From: Escherichia fergusonii ATCC 35469
Lineage (GTDB): Bacteria > Pseudomonadota > Gammaproteobacteria > Enterobacterales > Enterobacteriaceae
Direction: 5' to 3'
DNA length: 64,000 nt
Assembly (NCBI RefSeq): GCF_000026225.1
Contig: NC_011740.1
Location: 496,001-560,000, forward strand
In this document: piece after piece, positions 1 to 8,439 of the stretch
Layout of the letters: each line of letters begins with the position of its first letter
How positions within the stretch are numbered: position 1 is the stretch's first letter
Position numbers and translations under genes: made by a program
The notes under the pieces: generated by a model
What the model was told of the DNA's origin: nothing
What the model saw: only the letters and a program-made list of their open reading frames with translations
Database searches by the model: none

Positions 1-167
1 ACGTCCCCCAGCTCTGTAAAGCGGAACGCGTTAAAGACATCTTTTTGTGGCGGATAGACAGTGATGCCGGACTGCCGCTCGCTGGCGACGGTCTGAAGGG
101 TGTTAAGAAAATAGGGTTGCTGCTTCTCTTCAGCCAGCACGTCATGCCAGGTTAATTCGTTAGCCAT
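1..167 (-). CDS. ung: Uracil-DNA glycosylase, N-terminal part (cut by window edge)
   Basis: Reading leftward from the ATG at 165-167, the frame gives MANELTWHDVLAEEKQQPYF and continues through an ITVYPPQKDVFNAFRFTELGD segment, which is the E. coli Ung N-terminus. The enzyme removes uracil from DNA in base-excision repair. Only the first 55 codons are present. The catalytic Asp of the GQDPYH motif follows just past this segment and lies outside the window. It is divergent from grcA, as in K-12. Identification is from remembered protein sequence and gene order. Confidence 0.95.
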   Translation of the reverse strand, partial: MANELTWHDVLAEEKQQPYFLNTLQTVASERQSGITVYPPQKDVFNAFRFTELGD

Positions 168-297
168 CTCGCTCTCCTGCGAATTTTCAATCCGCCTAGC
201 TTAACTGCTTCTTTCTACAGAACAAAACCAGGCTCATTTTTTAGACTTTAATGAGTGCAAAAAAATGTAAATTGGTAAAATTTCACACCCGTATAAG

Positions 298-400
298 TTG
301 ATGTAAAACAATAAAATCCATTTGCGACCACACTTGATGTGTGGTTTTTGTTGATTTAAATCAAAGAATCAAGGGTGTTTGAGGAGTATATATACACTCA
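298..400 (+). promoter_or_regulatory. grcA promoter with two FNR-type sites
   Basis: A perfect FNR box TTGAT-TTAA-ATCAA lies at 351-364 and a weaker one, TTGAT-GTAA-AACAA, at 298-311. A TATATA -10 at about 387-392 puts the start near 398, so the two boxes centre near -40.5 and -93.5. That is the arrangement described for E. coli yfiD (grcA), which is strongly induced without oxygen. The boxes are seen directly; the start site is inferred. Confidence 0.85.
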
Positions 401-471
401 AGCAACAATGGTTTTACCAATTGGCCGCGACAGGCTAAACAAATCAAATAATTTTGCCGGGGAGGCATCAT

Positions 472-855
472 ATGATTACAGGTATCCAGATTACTAAAGC
501 TGCTAACGACGATCTGCTGAACTCTTTCTGGCTGCTGGACAGCGAAAAAGGCGAAGCGCGTTGCATCGTTGCGAAAGCAGGTTTTGCAGAAGACGAAGTG
601 GTTGCAGTAAGCAAACTGGGTGACATTGAATACCGTGAAGTTCCAGTAGAAGTTAAACCAGAAGTTCGCGTTGAAGGTGGTCAGCACCTGAACGTAAACG
701 TTCTGCGTCGTGAAACTCTGGAAGATGCAGTTAAGCATCCGGAAAAATATCCGCAGCTGACCATCCGTGTATCCGGTTATGCAGTTCGCTTTAACTCTCT
801 GACTCCGGAACAGCAGCGCGATGTTATCGCTCGTACCTTTACTGAAAGCCTGTAA
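472..855 (+). CDS. grcA: Autonomous glycyl radical cofactor (stress-induced pyruvate formate-lyase spare part)
   Basis: The product is a 127-residue protein, [20 protein letters not shown] onward, identical in layout to E. coli GrcA (YfiD). It resembles the C-terminus of pyruvate formate-lyase and carries the glycyl radical motif RVSGYAVRF near residue 100. It can replace the damaged glycyl-radical part of PflB after oxidative cleavage, restoring anaerobic pyruvate breakdown in the cytoplasm. The ATG at 472 follows a GGGGAGG ribosome site, so the upstream in-frame ATG at 454 is not used. It is preceded by two FNR boxes and followed by a strong terminator. Confidence 0.98.
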
Positions 856-876
856 GGTTTAAGTAGCAAGTTACTA

Positions 877-909
877 AGCGGAAGAGGGCGACCTCTTCCG
901 CTTTTTTTT
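877..909 (+). terminator. grcA Rho-independent terminator
   Basis: An AGCGGAAGAGG stem pairs with CCTCTTCCGCT, followed by a run of eight T residues, 22 bases after the grcA stop codon. Confidence 0.93.
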
Positions 910-914
910 GTTTA

Positions 915-990
915 TTAATAGAAAATACGAACCGCGCAATAGACCAGCAACAGTGCAAGCACGGTATTTGACTGGCGACCATACTGGCGA
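915..990 (-). pseudogene. eamB: 3' stub of eamB (cysteine/O-acetylserine exporter)
   Basis: Read on the minus strand, the frame gives RQYGRQSNTVLALLLVYCAV followed by RIFY and a stop. This matches the C-terminal transmembrane end of EamB (YfiK), a LysE/RhtB-family exporter. Only about 24 codons remain. Homology stops abruptly near 990, where a fragment of the neighbouring LysR-type regulator gene begins on the other strand. In K-12 eamB and yfiE are complete divergent genes between grcA and srmB; here their 5' halves and shared promoter are gone. The match is from memory of the K-12 protein. Confidence 0.8.
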
Positions 991-995
991 AACAA

Positions 996-1301
996 TCGCT
1001 GGCGCTGGTGGCTTCACCGCAAATTGCAGATGTCGATTTTACTGAGCCGGGAAGATATAACGCCTGTAGCTTTATTATCAACGAACCGCAATGTGTCTTC
1101 CGGTAGATATTTGAGAGCACGCTGCGCCAGCGGCGGATCACGGTGGCAAAAGAGTTGGAGTGCGGAGAATTAATCGAATTGCCTTTTGGCGAACAGTCGC
1201 AGACCATTACGGCAATGTGCGCTCACCATGCCGGGAAAGCGGTCCGCCCGGCGATGCACACTTTTATTCAGTGTGTTGAAGAGTGTTTTTTGTTGGGATA
1301 A
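996..1301 (+). pseudogene. yfiE: Remnant of LysR-type regulator yfiE (5' part lost, internal stop)
   Basis: An open frame on the plus strand reads SLALVASPQIADVDFTEPGR and onward, meets an in-frame TAG near 1104, and resumes as ITVAKELECGELIELPFGEQ, ending at TAA 1299-1301. This is the effector-binding C-terminal half of a LysR-family regulator. No helix-turn-helix domain is present, and the sequence around the stop also looks shortened relative to the family. It sits where K-12 carries yfiE, convergent with srmB. The gene is clearly non-functional; the exact name depends on synteny. Confidence 0.78.
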
Positions 1302-1305
1302 AAAT

Positions 1306-1329
1306 AATGCCGGGCTTAAACCCGGCATT
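1306..1329. terminator. Bidirectional terminator downstream of srmB
   Basis: AATGCCGGG-CTTAAA-CCCGGCATT is a perfect 9-bp inverted repeat just past the srmB stop codon. It is flanked by A/T-rich sequence on the left, so it would serve leftward transcripts of srmB, and possibly rightward ones from the decayed yfiE. Confidence 0.85.
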
Positions 1330-1333
1330 GAGA

Positions 1334-2668
1334 TTACTCTTCTGTCGTTTGTGGCGGTACGCCTGTTCCGCTTGGTTTGCGTCGCTTACCAATATTTTTA
1401 GTATCGCGATGGCGTTTTTTCACCCGTGGCTTCTCTTTCTCTTTAGCCTTTTTCTTCTCGGCACGTTTAGCCAGTACTTTCTTCGATGGCTTGCCGGTCT
1501 GCTTTTCGCTTGGCGCACGCGTTTTCGGGCGTAACTCATCAATAACGCGAGCTTTAATTGGCTCTTCAATATAGCGGCCTACTTTGCCCAGCAGCAGATG
1601 GTCATGAGCTTCAACCAGTGAAATCGCGGTTCCCTTACGACCAGCGCGAGCAGTACGTCCGATACGGTGTAAATAAGTATCGCCACTGCGTGGCATATCG
1701 AAGTTAAAGACATGGCTGACATCCGGAATGTCGATACCGCGCGCGGCAACATCGGTGGCAACCAGTACGTTTACGCGACCTTCGGTCAGACGCTTGATCG
1801 CTTCGTTACGCTTGCCTTGTACCATCTCACCTTCGAGATAGCAGTTGTTGATGCCCGCTTCGCGCAACCAGTTTGCCAGTTCATGCACACGCTCACGCTT
1901 ACGCACAAATACAATTGAGCGGGTCGCTTCCGGTTGTTTTAACAGATGCACCAGTAATGCGGTTTTATGCTCAAGATCATCAGCACGGTAATACCACTGA
2001 TGAATCTTTTTGCGCTCACGGGTGGATGGATTCGCAGAAACTTCCACCGGATCTTCAAGCAGACGCTCGGCAAAATCCTGAATGGCATCGCCTTCAAGCG
2101 TTGCCGAGAAGAGCAGGGTCTGTTTACGCCAGCGCGTTTCGCCTGCAATATGTTCGATATCCTGAGCAAAACCCATATCCAGCATACGGTCTGCTTCGTC
2201 GAGGATCAGCGTTTCAACCGCGCGGCAATCGAAGTTCTCTTCTTTTATGTATTGCAGCAGACGTCCGGTCGTGGCAACCACGATATCCTGGTTTTCGCTG
2301 AATACTTCCGCGTGGTTCATATAGGCTACGCCGCCGGTGATGGTGGCGATATCCAGATGCGTATGTTTCGCCAGTTCGCGGGCATGATCGGCCACCTGCA
2401 TCGCCAGTTCGCGAGTCGGGGTGAGGATCAAAATACGCGGCGGACCGGATTTCTTTCGGGGGAAATCGAGCAGGTGCTGCAACGCTGGCAGCAGATACGC
2501 CGCCGTTTTACCGGTGCCTGTCGGCGCAGAACCGAGTACATCACGGCCATCGAGCGCAGGCGGAATGGCGGCAGCCTGAATGGCGGTCGGGCGAGTGAAA
2601 CCTTTATCCTGGAGGGCTTCCAGCAGGCTTTCGTCGAGTTCAAGTTCGGAAAAAGTCGTTACAGTCAT
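1334..2668 (-). CDS. srmB: DEAD-box RNA helicase for 50S ribosome assembly
   Basis: The product has 444 residues, the usual SrmB length. The N-terminal RecA-like domain has a Q-motif region (GFTRPTAIQ), Walker A APTGTGKT, PTRELAMQ, DEADRMLD and SAT. The second has ATDVAARGIDIPDV and HRIGRTARAGRKG. The last ~70 residues are a Lys/Arg-rich tail (KKVLAKRAEKKKAKEKEKPR) that binds RNA. SrmB acts early in large-subunit assembly with L4 and L24, especially at low temperature. It is divergent from trmN with about 130 bp between start codons. Confidence 0.98.
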   Translation of the reverse strand: MTVTTFSELELDESLLEALQDKGFTRPTAIQAAAIPPALDGRDVLGSAPTGTGKTAAYLLPALQHLLDFPRKKSGPPRILILTPTRELAMQVADHARELAKHTHLDIATITGGVAYMNHAEVFSENQDIVVATTGRLLQYIKEENFDCRAVETLILDEADRMLDMGFAQDIEHIAGETRWRKQTLLFSATLEGDAIQDFAERLLEDPVEVSANPSTRERKKIHQWYYRADDLEHKTALLVHLLKQPEATRSIVFVRKRERVHELANWLREAGINNCYLEGEMVQGKRNEAIKRLTEGRVNVLVATDVAARGIDIPDVSHVFNFDMPRSGDTYLHRIGRTARAGRKGTAISLVEAHDHLLLGKVGRYIEEPIKARVIDELRPKTRAPSEKQTGKPSKKVLAKRAEKKKAKEKEKPRVKKRHRDTKNIGKRRKPSGTGVPPQTTEE

Positions 2669-2799
2669 GTTCTACCTCTGTGTGGGGCGCTGATTATAGA
2701 CGTTACGGCTGCAATCTTCATCTGTTTGTATGGATATCGCTTCTCGGGTATTGTTCTCACCCGGTGCTATCGCCGTTTTTCCTGCAAGGTTTTATTTTC

Positions 2800-3537
2800 A
2801 TGTCACAGTCTACATCCGTGCTTCGTCGTAATGGATTTACTTTTAAACAGTTTTTTGTTGCTCACGATCGCTGTGCGATGAAAGTGGGAACGGATGGCAT
2901 TTTGCTGGGCGCATGGGCACCGGTGGCTGGGGTAAAACGTTGCCTTGATATCGGCGCGGGTAGCGGGTTGCTGGCATTAATGCTGGCGCAGCGAACCGAT
3001 GACAGCGTGATGATTGATGCCGTTGAACTGGAAAGTGAAGCTGCGACTCAGGCGCAGGAAAATATCAACCAGTCCCCGTGGGCAGAGCGGATTAATATCT
3101 ATCCGGCGGATATTCAGCAGTGGATCACACAGCAGACAGCACGCTTTGATTTAATCATCAGTAACCCGCCTTATTATCAGCAGGGCGTTGAGTGCGCTAC
3201 GCCGCAGAGGGAACAGGCACGCTATACCACTACGCTTGATCATCAATCGTTGCTAACCTGCGCGGCGGAGTGCATTACTGAAGAGGGATTTTTTTGCGTG
3301 GTGTTGCCAGAGCAGATTGGTAATGGTTTTACTGAACTGGCATTAAGAATGGGCTGGCATTTACGTTTACGGACGGATGTGGCGGAAAACGAAACGCGAC
3401 AGCCGCATCGGGTGCTGCTGGCATTCTCCCCACAGGCGGGAGAATGCTATAGCGATCGCTTAGTGATTCGTGGGCCAGACCAGAGCTATTCCGAAGCGTA
3501 TACGGCGCTGACCCAGGCTTTTTATTTGTTTATGTAA
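2800..3537 (+). CDS. trmN: tRNA1(Val) (adenine37-N6)-methyltransferase
   Basis: The protein has 245 residues starting MSQSTSVLRRNGFTFKQFFV. It has a class I SAM-binding motif LDIGAGSGLLALML and the amino-methyltransferase motif NPPYYQ, typical of N6-adenine methylation. In E. coli TrmN (YfiC) modifies A37 of tRNA-Val. The ATG at 2800 was chosen over the longer open frame because it matches the known start. Its 3' end overlaps the convergent nadB 3' end by 16 bp, as in K-12. Confidence 0.96.
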   Translation: MSQSTSVLRRNGFTFKQFFVAHDRCAMKVGTDGILLGAWAPVAGVKRCLDIGAGSGLLALMLAQRTDDSVMIDAVELESEAATQAQENINQSPWAERINIYPADIQQWITQQTARFDLIISNPPYYQQGVECATPQREQARYTTTLDHQSLLTCAAECITEEGFFCVVLPEQIGNGFTELALRMGWHLRLRTDVAENETRQPHRVLLAFSPQAGECYSDRLVIRGPDQSYSEAYTALTQAFYLFM

Positions 3538-5144
3538 AGGTTGTTGGGGGAAAGGATCGATGGGCCAGAGTGAGTGAGCAACTCCGGGTAATCCAGCGTG
3601 AAATGCAGCCCCCGGCTCTCCTTGCGCACCATCGCACAGCGAACAATCAACTCGGCAACCTGTACCAGATTACGCAGCTCCAGCAAATTATTTGATACGC
3701 GGAAATGGGCGTAGTATTCGTCTATTTCCTGCTGAAGCATATTGATCCGCCGCAGGGCGCGTTCCAGACGTTTCGTTGTGCGCACAATGCCGACGTAATC
3801 CCACATAAACAGACGTAGCTCGTGCCAGTTATGCTGAATCACCACCAGTTCGTCAGGGTTCTCAACACGGCTTTCATCCCACGTCGGTAACGTACTGACG
3901 TCGTGGGCATAGGGCATACGCCTGGTAATATCCTCCGCCGCCGACCAGCCGTAAACCAGACACTCCAGTAATGAATTTGAGGCCATGCGGTTAGCGCCGT
4001 GTAAGCCGGTATAACTCACTTCGCCAATGGCGTACAAACCTTCGACGTCCGTACGCCCATGATCATCAACCATTACACCACCGCAGGTATAGTGTGCAGC
4101 AGGCACAATCGGCACAGGGTCTTTCGTGAGATCAATCCCCAGTCCCAATAACTTTTCATAAATCATCGGGAAATGCTGACGAATAAAATCGGCGGGCTTA
4201 TGGCTGATATCGAGGAACATACAATCTGCGCCGAGGCGTTTCATTTCGTGATCAATAGCACGAGCGACAATATCGCGCGGAGCCAGTTCGCCGCGCTCGT
4301 CAAAATCAGGCATAAAACGCGTGCCATCCGGTCGCTTGAGATAAGCGCCTTCGCCGCGCAGTGCTTCCGTTAACAGAAAATTGCGTGCCTGCGGATGATA
4401 CAGCGCGGTAGGATGGAACTGATTAAATTCGAGATTGGCGACCCGGCAGCCCGCGCGCCACGCCATAGCAATACCATCGCCAGAAGAAATATCCGGATTG
4501 GTAGTGTACTGGTAAACTTTTGACGCACCGCCGGTTGCCAGCACCACTGCTTTTGCGTGGCAGGTTTCCACTGTTTCTTTATTTCGGTTCCATACCCACG
4601 CGCCAACAACTCGTCGCGTGCCCGGCAGGCCAATTTTGTCAGAAACAATTAGATCAACCGCGTTGCTGCGCTCCAGCACGCGAATATTCGGATGGTTCTG
4701 CGCCTTGCTCACTAGTGTGGTTTCTACTTCTTTACCGGTGGCGTCCGCAGCATGAAGAATTCGTCGGTGACTATGTCCACCTTCACGGGTCAAATGGTAG
4801 CTTTCTTCGCCATTCGATTGAACGTGGGTATCAAACAACACCCCCTGGTCGATTAACCATTGCACACAAGAACGTGCATTGCTGGCGACAAATTCAACTG
4901 CATGGCGATCACAAATACCAGCACCGGCAATCATTGTGTCTTCCACATGCGAATCAATGCTGTCAGTTTCATCAAACACGGCGGCAATTCCGCCCTGGGC
5001 ATAAAATGTTGAACCTTCCGTGACTGGGCCTTTACTTAGAACGATGACATGATGCCGATCAGCCAGACGTAGCGCCAGTGAAAGCCCGGCAGCGCCGCTA
5101 CCGATAATCAACACGTCACATGAATGTTCAGGGAGAGTATTCAT
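3522..5144 (-). CDS. nadB: L-aspartate oxidase (NAD biosynthesis)
   Basis: The 540-residue flavoprotein starts MNTLPEHSCDVLIIGSGAAG, giving the FAD-binding GxGxxG motif at once. Further on are the succinate dehydrogenase/fumarate reductase-type segments STFYAQGGIAAV, HHPT-like QFHPTALYHP, and the C-terminal FAD contact GLHGANRMASNSLLECLVYG. It oxidises aspartate to iminoaspartate, the first step of de novo NAD synthesis, with NadA. A perfect NadR operator lies just upstream. Confidence 0.98.
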   Translation of the reverse strand: MNTLPEHSCDVLIIGSGAAGLSLALRLADRHHVIVLSKGPVTEGSTFYAQGGIAAVFDETDSIDSHVEDTMIAGAGICDRHAVEFVASNARSCVQWLIDQGVLFDTHVQSNGEESYHLTREGGHSHRRILHAADATGKEVETTLVSKAQNHPNIRVLERSNAVDLIVSDKIGLPGTRRVVGAWVWNRNKETVETCHAKAVVLATGGASKVYQYTTNPDISSGDGIAMAWRAGCRVANLEFNQFHPTALYHPQARNFLLTEALRGEGAYLKRPDGTRFMPDFDERGELAPRDIVARAIDHEMKRLGADCMFLDISHKPADFIRQHFPMIYEKLLGLGIDLTKDPVPIVPAAHYTCGGVMVDDHGRTDVEGLYAIGEVSYTGLHGANRMASNSLLECLVYGWSAAEDITRRMPYAHDVSTLPTWDESRVENPDELVVIQHNWHELRLFMWDYVGIVRTTKRLERALRRINMLQQEIDEYYAHFRVSNNLLELRNLVQVAELIVRCAMVRKESRGLHFTLDYPELLTHSGPSILSPNNLYINK

Positions 5145-5150
5145 TTTCTT

Positions 5151-5168
5151 TGTTTAATTTACTAAACA
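5151..5168 (-). promoter_or_regulatory. NadR operator upstream of nadB
   Basis: TGTTTA-ATTTAC-TAAACA is a perfect 18-bp palindromic NadR box, 6 bp upstream of the nadB start codon. NadR represses nadB when NAD is sufficient. A further TAAACA half-site occurs near 5200. Confidence 0.85.
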
Positions 5169-5399
5169 CGGTTTGGTCAGCATAGCATCATGTTGTGCGA
5201 TTAAACACCTGCTATTTTAATTTTTGTTACAGAGGCTAAACAGACCGAATCACGGCGACGAGAAAACGAGAAGTTACTGGCTGGCGAAGGATTAGGTGGT
5301 GAAATAAAAAGGCCGTTGGGTTACTCTTCAGGCAGTTAAATGGGCATTTCTACACAGATAATGCGATGTTCAGATTCTGTAGACTTATAATGATAGATA

Positions 5400-5555
5400 A
5401 TGATCCGTCTACAGCATGACAAACAAAAACAGATGCGTTACGGAACTTTACAAAAACGAGACACTCTAACCCTTTGCTTGCTCAAATTGCAGCTAATGGA
5501 GTGGCGTTTCGATAGCGCGTGGAAATTTGGTTTGGGGAGACTTTACCTCGGATGA
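5400..5555 (+). CDS. rseD: RseD, small translated leader ORF coupled to rpoE
   Basis: A 51-codon frame starts at ATG 5400 (MIRLQHDKQKQMRYGT onward) and ends WKFGLGRLYLG with TGA at 5553-5555, overlapping the rpoE ATG at 5552 by ATGA. This is the rseD ORF described in E. coli, whose translation is coupled to that of sigma E. The sigma-E promoter of rpoE lies inside the ORF, so the proximal-promoter transcript carries only its distal part. The peptide itself has no known catalytic role. Confidence 0.85.
   Translation: MIRLQHDKQKQMRYGTLQKRDTLTLCLLKLQLMEWRFDSAWKFGLGRLYLG
5442..5469 (+). promoter_or_regulatory. Sigma-E autoregulated promoter of rpoE
   Basis: GGAACTT at 5442-5448 and TCTAA at 5465-5469 are separated by exactly 16 bp, matching the sigma-E consensus. 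It lies within rseD and about 80 bp upstream of the rpoE start codon, giving positive feedback of the envelope stress response. Confidence 0.92.
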
Positions 5556-6127
5556 GCGAGCAGTTAACGGACCAGGTCCTGGTTGAACGGGTCCAGAAGG
5601 GAGATCAGAAAGCCTTTAACTTACTGGTAGTGCGCTATCAGCATAAAGTGGCGAGTCTGGTTTCCCACTATGTGCCGTCGGGTGATGTTCCCGATGTGGT
5701 ACAAGAAGCTTTTATTAAAGCCTATCGTGCGCTGGATTCGTTCCGGGGAGATAGCGCTTTTTATACATGGCTGTATCGGATTGCTGTAAATACAGCGAAA
5801 AATTACCTGGTTGCTCAGGGACGCCGTCCACCTTCCAGTGATGTGGATGCCATTGAAGCTGAAAACTTCGAAAGTGGCGGCGCGTTGAAAGAAATTTCGA
5901 ACCCTGAGAACTTAATGTTGTCAGAAGAACTGAGACAGATAGTTTTCCGAACTATTGAGTCCCTCCCGGAAGATTTACGCATGGCAATAACCTTGCGGGA
6001 GCTGGATGGCCTGAGCTATGAAGAGATAGCCGCTATCATGGATTGTCCGGTAGGTACGGTGCGTTCACGTATCTTCCGAGCGAGGGAAGCTATTGATAAC
6101 AAAGTTCAACCGCTTATCAGGCGTTGA
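5552..6127 (+). CDS. rpoE: RNA polymerase sigma-E factor (envelope stress)
   Basis: The 191-residue ECF sigma factor starts MSEQLTDQVLVERVQKGDQK. Region 2 (DVVQEAFIKAYRALDSFRG, FYTWLYRIAVNTAKN) binds core enzyme and the -10 element. Region 4 (LRELDGLSYEEIAAIMDCPV, GTVRSRIFRARE) reads the -35 GGAACTT. It directs genes for outer-membrane and periplasmic folding, and is held inactive at the membrane by RseA. The start at 5552 overlaps the rseD stop; the longer open frame from 5519 is not used. It heads the rpoE-rseABC operon. Confidence 0.99.
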   Translation: MSEQLTDQVLVERVQKGDQKAFNLLVVRYQHKVASLVSHYVPSGDVPDVVQEAFIKAYRALDSFRGDSAFYTWLYRIAVNTAKNYLVAQGRRPPSSDVDAIEAENFESGGALKEISNPENLMLSEELRQIVFRTIESLPEDLRMAITLRELDGLSYEEIAAIMDCPVGTVRSRIFRAREAIDNKVQPLIRR

Positions 6128-6159
6128 CGATAGCGGGATACTGGATAAGGGTATTAGGC

Positions 6160-6810
6160 ATGCAGAAAGAACAACTTTCCGCTTTAATGGATGGCGAAAC
6201 GCTGGATAGTGAGCTGCTTAACGAACTGGCTCATAACCCAGAAATGCAGAAAACCTGGGAAAGCTATCACTTAATCCGTGACTCAATGCGGGGTGATACT
6301 CCCGAGGTGCTCCATTTCGATATCTCTTCACGCGTAATGGCCGCCATTGAAGAAGAGCCAGTACGTCAACCGGCGACACTGATCCCAGAGGCCCAGCCTG
6401 CGCCGCATCAATGGCAGAAAATGCCATTCTGGCAGAAAGTACGTCCATGGGCAGCACAGCTTACCCAAATGGGCGTAGCAGCATGCGTATCGCTTGCAGT
6501 TATCGTTGGCGTCCAGCACTATAATGGGCAATCTGAAACGTCCCAGCAGCCCGAAACGCCAGTATTTAATACACTGCCGATGATGGGTAAAGCCAGCCCG
6601 GTTAGCCTGGGAGTACCTTCTGAAGCGACCGCCAACAATGGTCAACAGCAGCAGGTACAGGAGCAGCGTCGTCGCATTAATGCAATGTTGCAGGATTACG
6701 AACTGCAACGCCGACTCCACTCTGAACAGCTTCAGTTTGAGCAGGCCCAAACCCAGCAAGCCGCTGTACAGGTGCCAGGAATTCAAACTTTAGGAACGCA
6801 ATCGCAGTAA
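6160..6810 (+). CDS. rseA: Anti-sigma-E factor RseA
   Basis: The 216-residue protein starts MQKEQLSALMDGETLDSELL. Residues 1-~90 are the cytoplasmic sigma-E-binding domain. A single transmembrane segment (MGVAACVSLAVIVGVQHY, about 100-118) follows. The periplasmic part has Gln-rich stretches (QQQQVQEQRRR), the type that restrains DegS. Outer-membrane protein misfolding triggers DegS and RseP cleavage of RseA, releasing RpoE. It follows rpoE after 32 bp and abuts rseB. Confidence 0.98.
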   Translation: MQKEQLSALMDGETLDSELLNELAHNPEMQKTWESYHLIRDSMRGDTPEVLHFDISSRVMAAIEEEPVRQPATLIPEAQPAPHQWQKMPFWQKVRPWAAQLTQMGVAACVSLAVIVGVQHYNGQSETSQQPETPVFNTLPMMGKASPVSLGVPSEATANNGQQQQVQEQRRRINAMLQDYELQRRLHSEQLQFEQAQTQQAAVQVPGIQTLGTQSQ

Positions 6811-7766
6811 TGAAGCAACTTTGGTTTGCCATGTCATTAGTGACAGGTAGCCTGTTATTCTCTGCTAACGCCTCGGCCACTCCCGCGTCCGGGGCGTTAT
6901 TACAGCAGATGAACCTGGCCAGTCAGTCACTGAATTACGAGCTGTCATTCATCAGCATCAATAAACAGGGTGTTGAGTCTCTGCGTTATCGACATGCACG
7001 CCTCGATAACCGTCCTCTTGCACAATTGTTGCAAATGGATGGCCCGCGCCGGGAAGTGGTACAGCGCGGCAATGAAATCAGCTACTTTGAACCGGGCCTT
7101 GAACCGTTCACGCTTAATGGCGATTACATTGTTGATTCTCTGCCATCGCTCATCTATACCGATTTCAAACGCCTTTCTCCTTACTACGACTTTATCTCCG
7201 TGGGACGCACGCGTATTGCTGATCGTCTTTGCGAAGTCATTCGCGTGGTGGCCCGTGATGGCACACGCTACAGCTACATCGTGTGGATGGACACCGAATC
7301 GAAATTACCGATGAGGGTTGATCTCCTTGATCGCGATGGTGAAACGCTGGAACAATTTCGCGTGATTGCTTTTAATGTCAATCAGGATATCAGCAGCAGT
7401 ATGCAGACGCTGGCGAAAGCAAATCTGCCGCCGCTGCTTTCTGTTCCTGTAGGTGAAAAAGCTAAATTCAGCTGGACGCCAACCTGGTTGCCACAGGGGT
7501 TTAGTGAGGTTTCCAGCAGCCGACGTCCGTTACCGACGATGGACAACATGCCTATCGAATCACGTCTCTATTCCGACGGATTATTCAGCTTCTCGGTAAA
7601 CGTTAACCGCGCTACGCCATCGAGCACCGATCAGATGTTGCGCACCGGACGCAGAACCGTCAGTACAAGCGTACGTGATAACGCCGAAATCACCATTGTC
7701 GGCGAACTGCCGCCGCAAACGGCGAAACGCATTGCCGAGAATATTAAGTTTGGGGCAGCGCAATGA
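6810..7766 (+). CDS. rseB: Periplasmic sigma-E regulator RseB
   Basis: The 318-residue protein starts with a cleavable signal peptide (MKQLWFAMSLVTGSLLFSAN, ending ASA near residue 23). Its two domains resemble lipoprotein-binding folds: residues ~25-210 are LolA-like and ~230-318 form a smaller C-terminal domain that binds RseA. It protects RseA from DegS and senses lipopolysaccharide. The start codon shares one base with the rseA stop, so translation is coupled. Confidence 0.98.
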   Translation: MKQLWFAMSLVTGSLLFSANASATPASGALLQQMNLASQSLNYELSFISINKQGVESLRYRHARLDNRPLAQLLQMDGPRREVVQRGNEISYFEPGLEPFTLNGDYIVDSLPSLIYTDFKRLSPYYDFISVGRTRIADRLCEVIRVVARDGTRYSYIVWMDTESKLPMRVDLLDRDGETLEQFRVIAFNVNQDISSSMQTLAKANLPPLLSVPVGEKAKFSWTPTWLPQGFSEVSSSRRPLPTMDNMPIESRLYSDGLFSFSVNVNRATPSSTDQMLRTGRRTVSTSVRDNAEITIVGELPPQTAKRIAENIKFGAAQ

Positions 7767-8242
7767 TCAAAGAGTGGGCTACTGTCGTCTCCTGGCAAAA
7801 CGGGCAGGCGCTGGTCAGTTGTGATGTTAAAGCCTCATGCAGCAGCTGTGCTTCCCGTGTCGGTTGCGGTAGCCGCGTGCTGAATAAACTTGGCCCACAA
7901 ACCACGCATACCATTGTCGTACCCTGTGATGAACCGTTAGTGCCGGGGCAAAAAGTGGAATTAGGAATCACCGAAGGCAGCCTGCTTAGCTCCGCATTAC
8001 TGGTTTATATGTCGCCGTTGGTGGGATTATTCCTCATCGCTTCGTTATTTCAGCTACTCTTTGCTTCAGATATTGCAGCATTATGCGGTGCGATTCTCGG
8101 CGGCGTTGGTGGATTCCTGATTGCACGCGGCTACTCGCGAAAGTTTGCTGCCCGGGCGGAATGGCAACCGATCATCTTAAGCGTGGCATTGCCGCCAGGC
8201 CTTGTGCGATTTGAAACATCTTCGGAAGACGCGAGCCAGTGA
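7763..8242 (+). CDS. rseC: SoxR-reducing / sigma-E operon membrane protein RseC
   Basis: The 159-residue inner-membrane protein has a Cys-rich N-terminal cytoplasmic part (ASCSSCASRVGCGSR, about residues 24-38) and two hydrophobic segments (about 74-97 and 101-120). It belongs to the RseC/MucC family. It contributes to reducing SoxR and has a minor positive effect on sigma E. ATGA overlap with rseB shows operon coupling. Confidence 0.97.
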   Translation: MIKEWATVVSWQNGQALVSCDVKASCSSCASRVGCGSRVLNKLGPQTTHTIVVPCDEPLVPGQKVELGITEGSLLSSALLVYMSPLVGLFLIASLFQLLFASDIAALCGAILGGVGGFLIARGYSRKFAARAEWQPIILSVALPPGLVRFETSSEDASQ

Positions 8243-8342
8243 TTTCACTGGCTTTGTTGCATTTTGCATAACAAATGCGAGGACGTTTCCAGATACCACA
8301 ATCCATACCGTATGAACATTTCCTCGCCTCAATGTTGTAGTG

Positions 8343-8348
8343 TAGAAT
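8343..8348 (+). promoter_or_regulatory. Candidate -10 element of the lepA promoter
   Basis: TAGAAT preceded by TGTAGTG lies about 92 bp upstream of the lepA ATG, in the 197-bp rseC-lepA gap. No convincing -35 was seen, so this is a candidate only. Confidence 0.4.
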
Positions 8349-8439
8349 GCGGCGTTTCTATTAATACAGACGTTAAGCTCAGAACAGCGACTTCTAAAAG
8401 CCTGGTTAACCGGGCATTAAGGCACAATAATCATACTTT

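Noticed and set aside
839..1207. Minus-strand 122-codon frame between grcA and srmB
   Set aside because: It overlaps the grcA end and terminator and the decayed eamB/yfiE stubs. Homology in this region lies in other frames.
1873..2881. Plus-strand frames of 142 and 304 codons antisense to srmB
   Set aside because: They lie opposite an intact, conserved helicase gene. The products look like reversed translations without any known domain.
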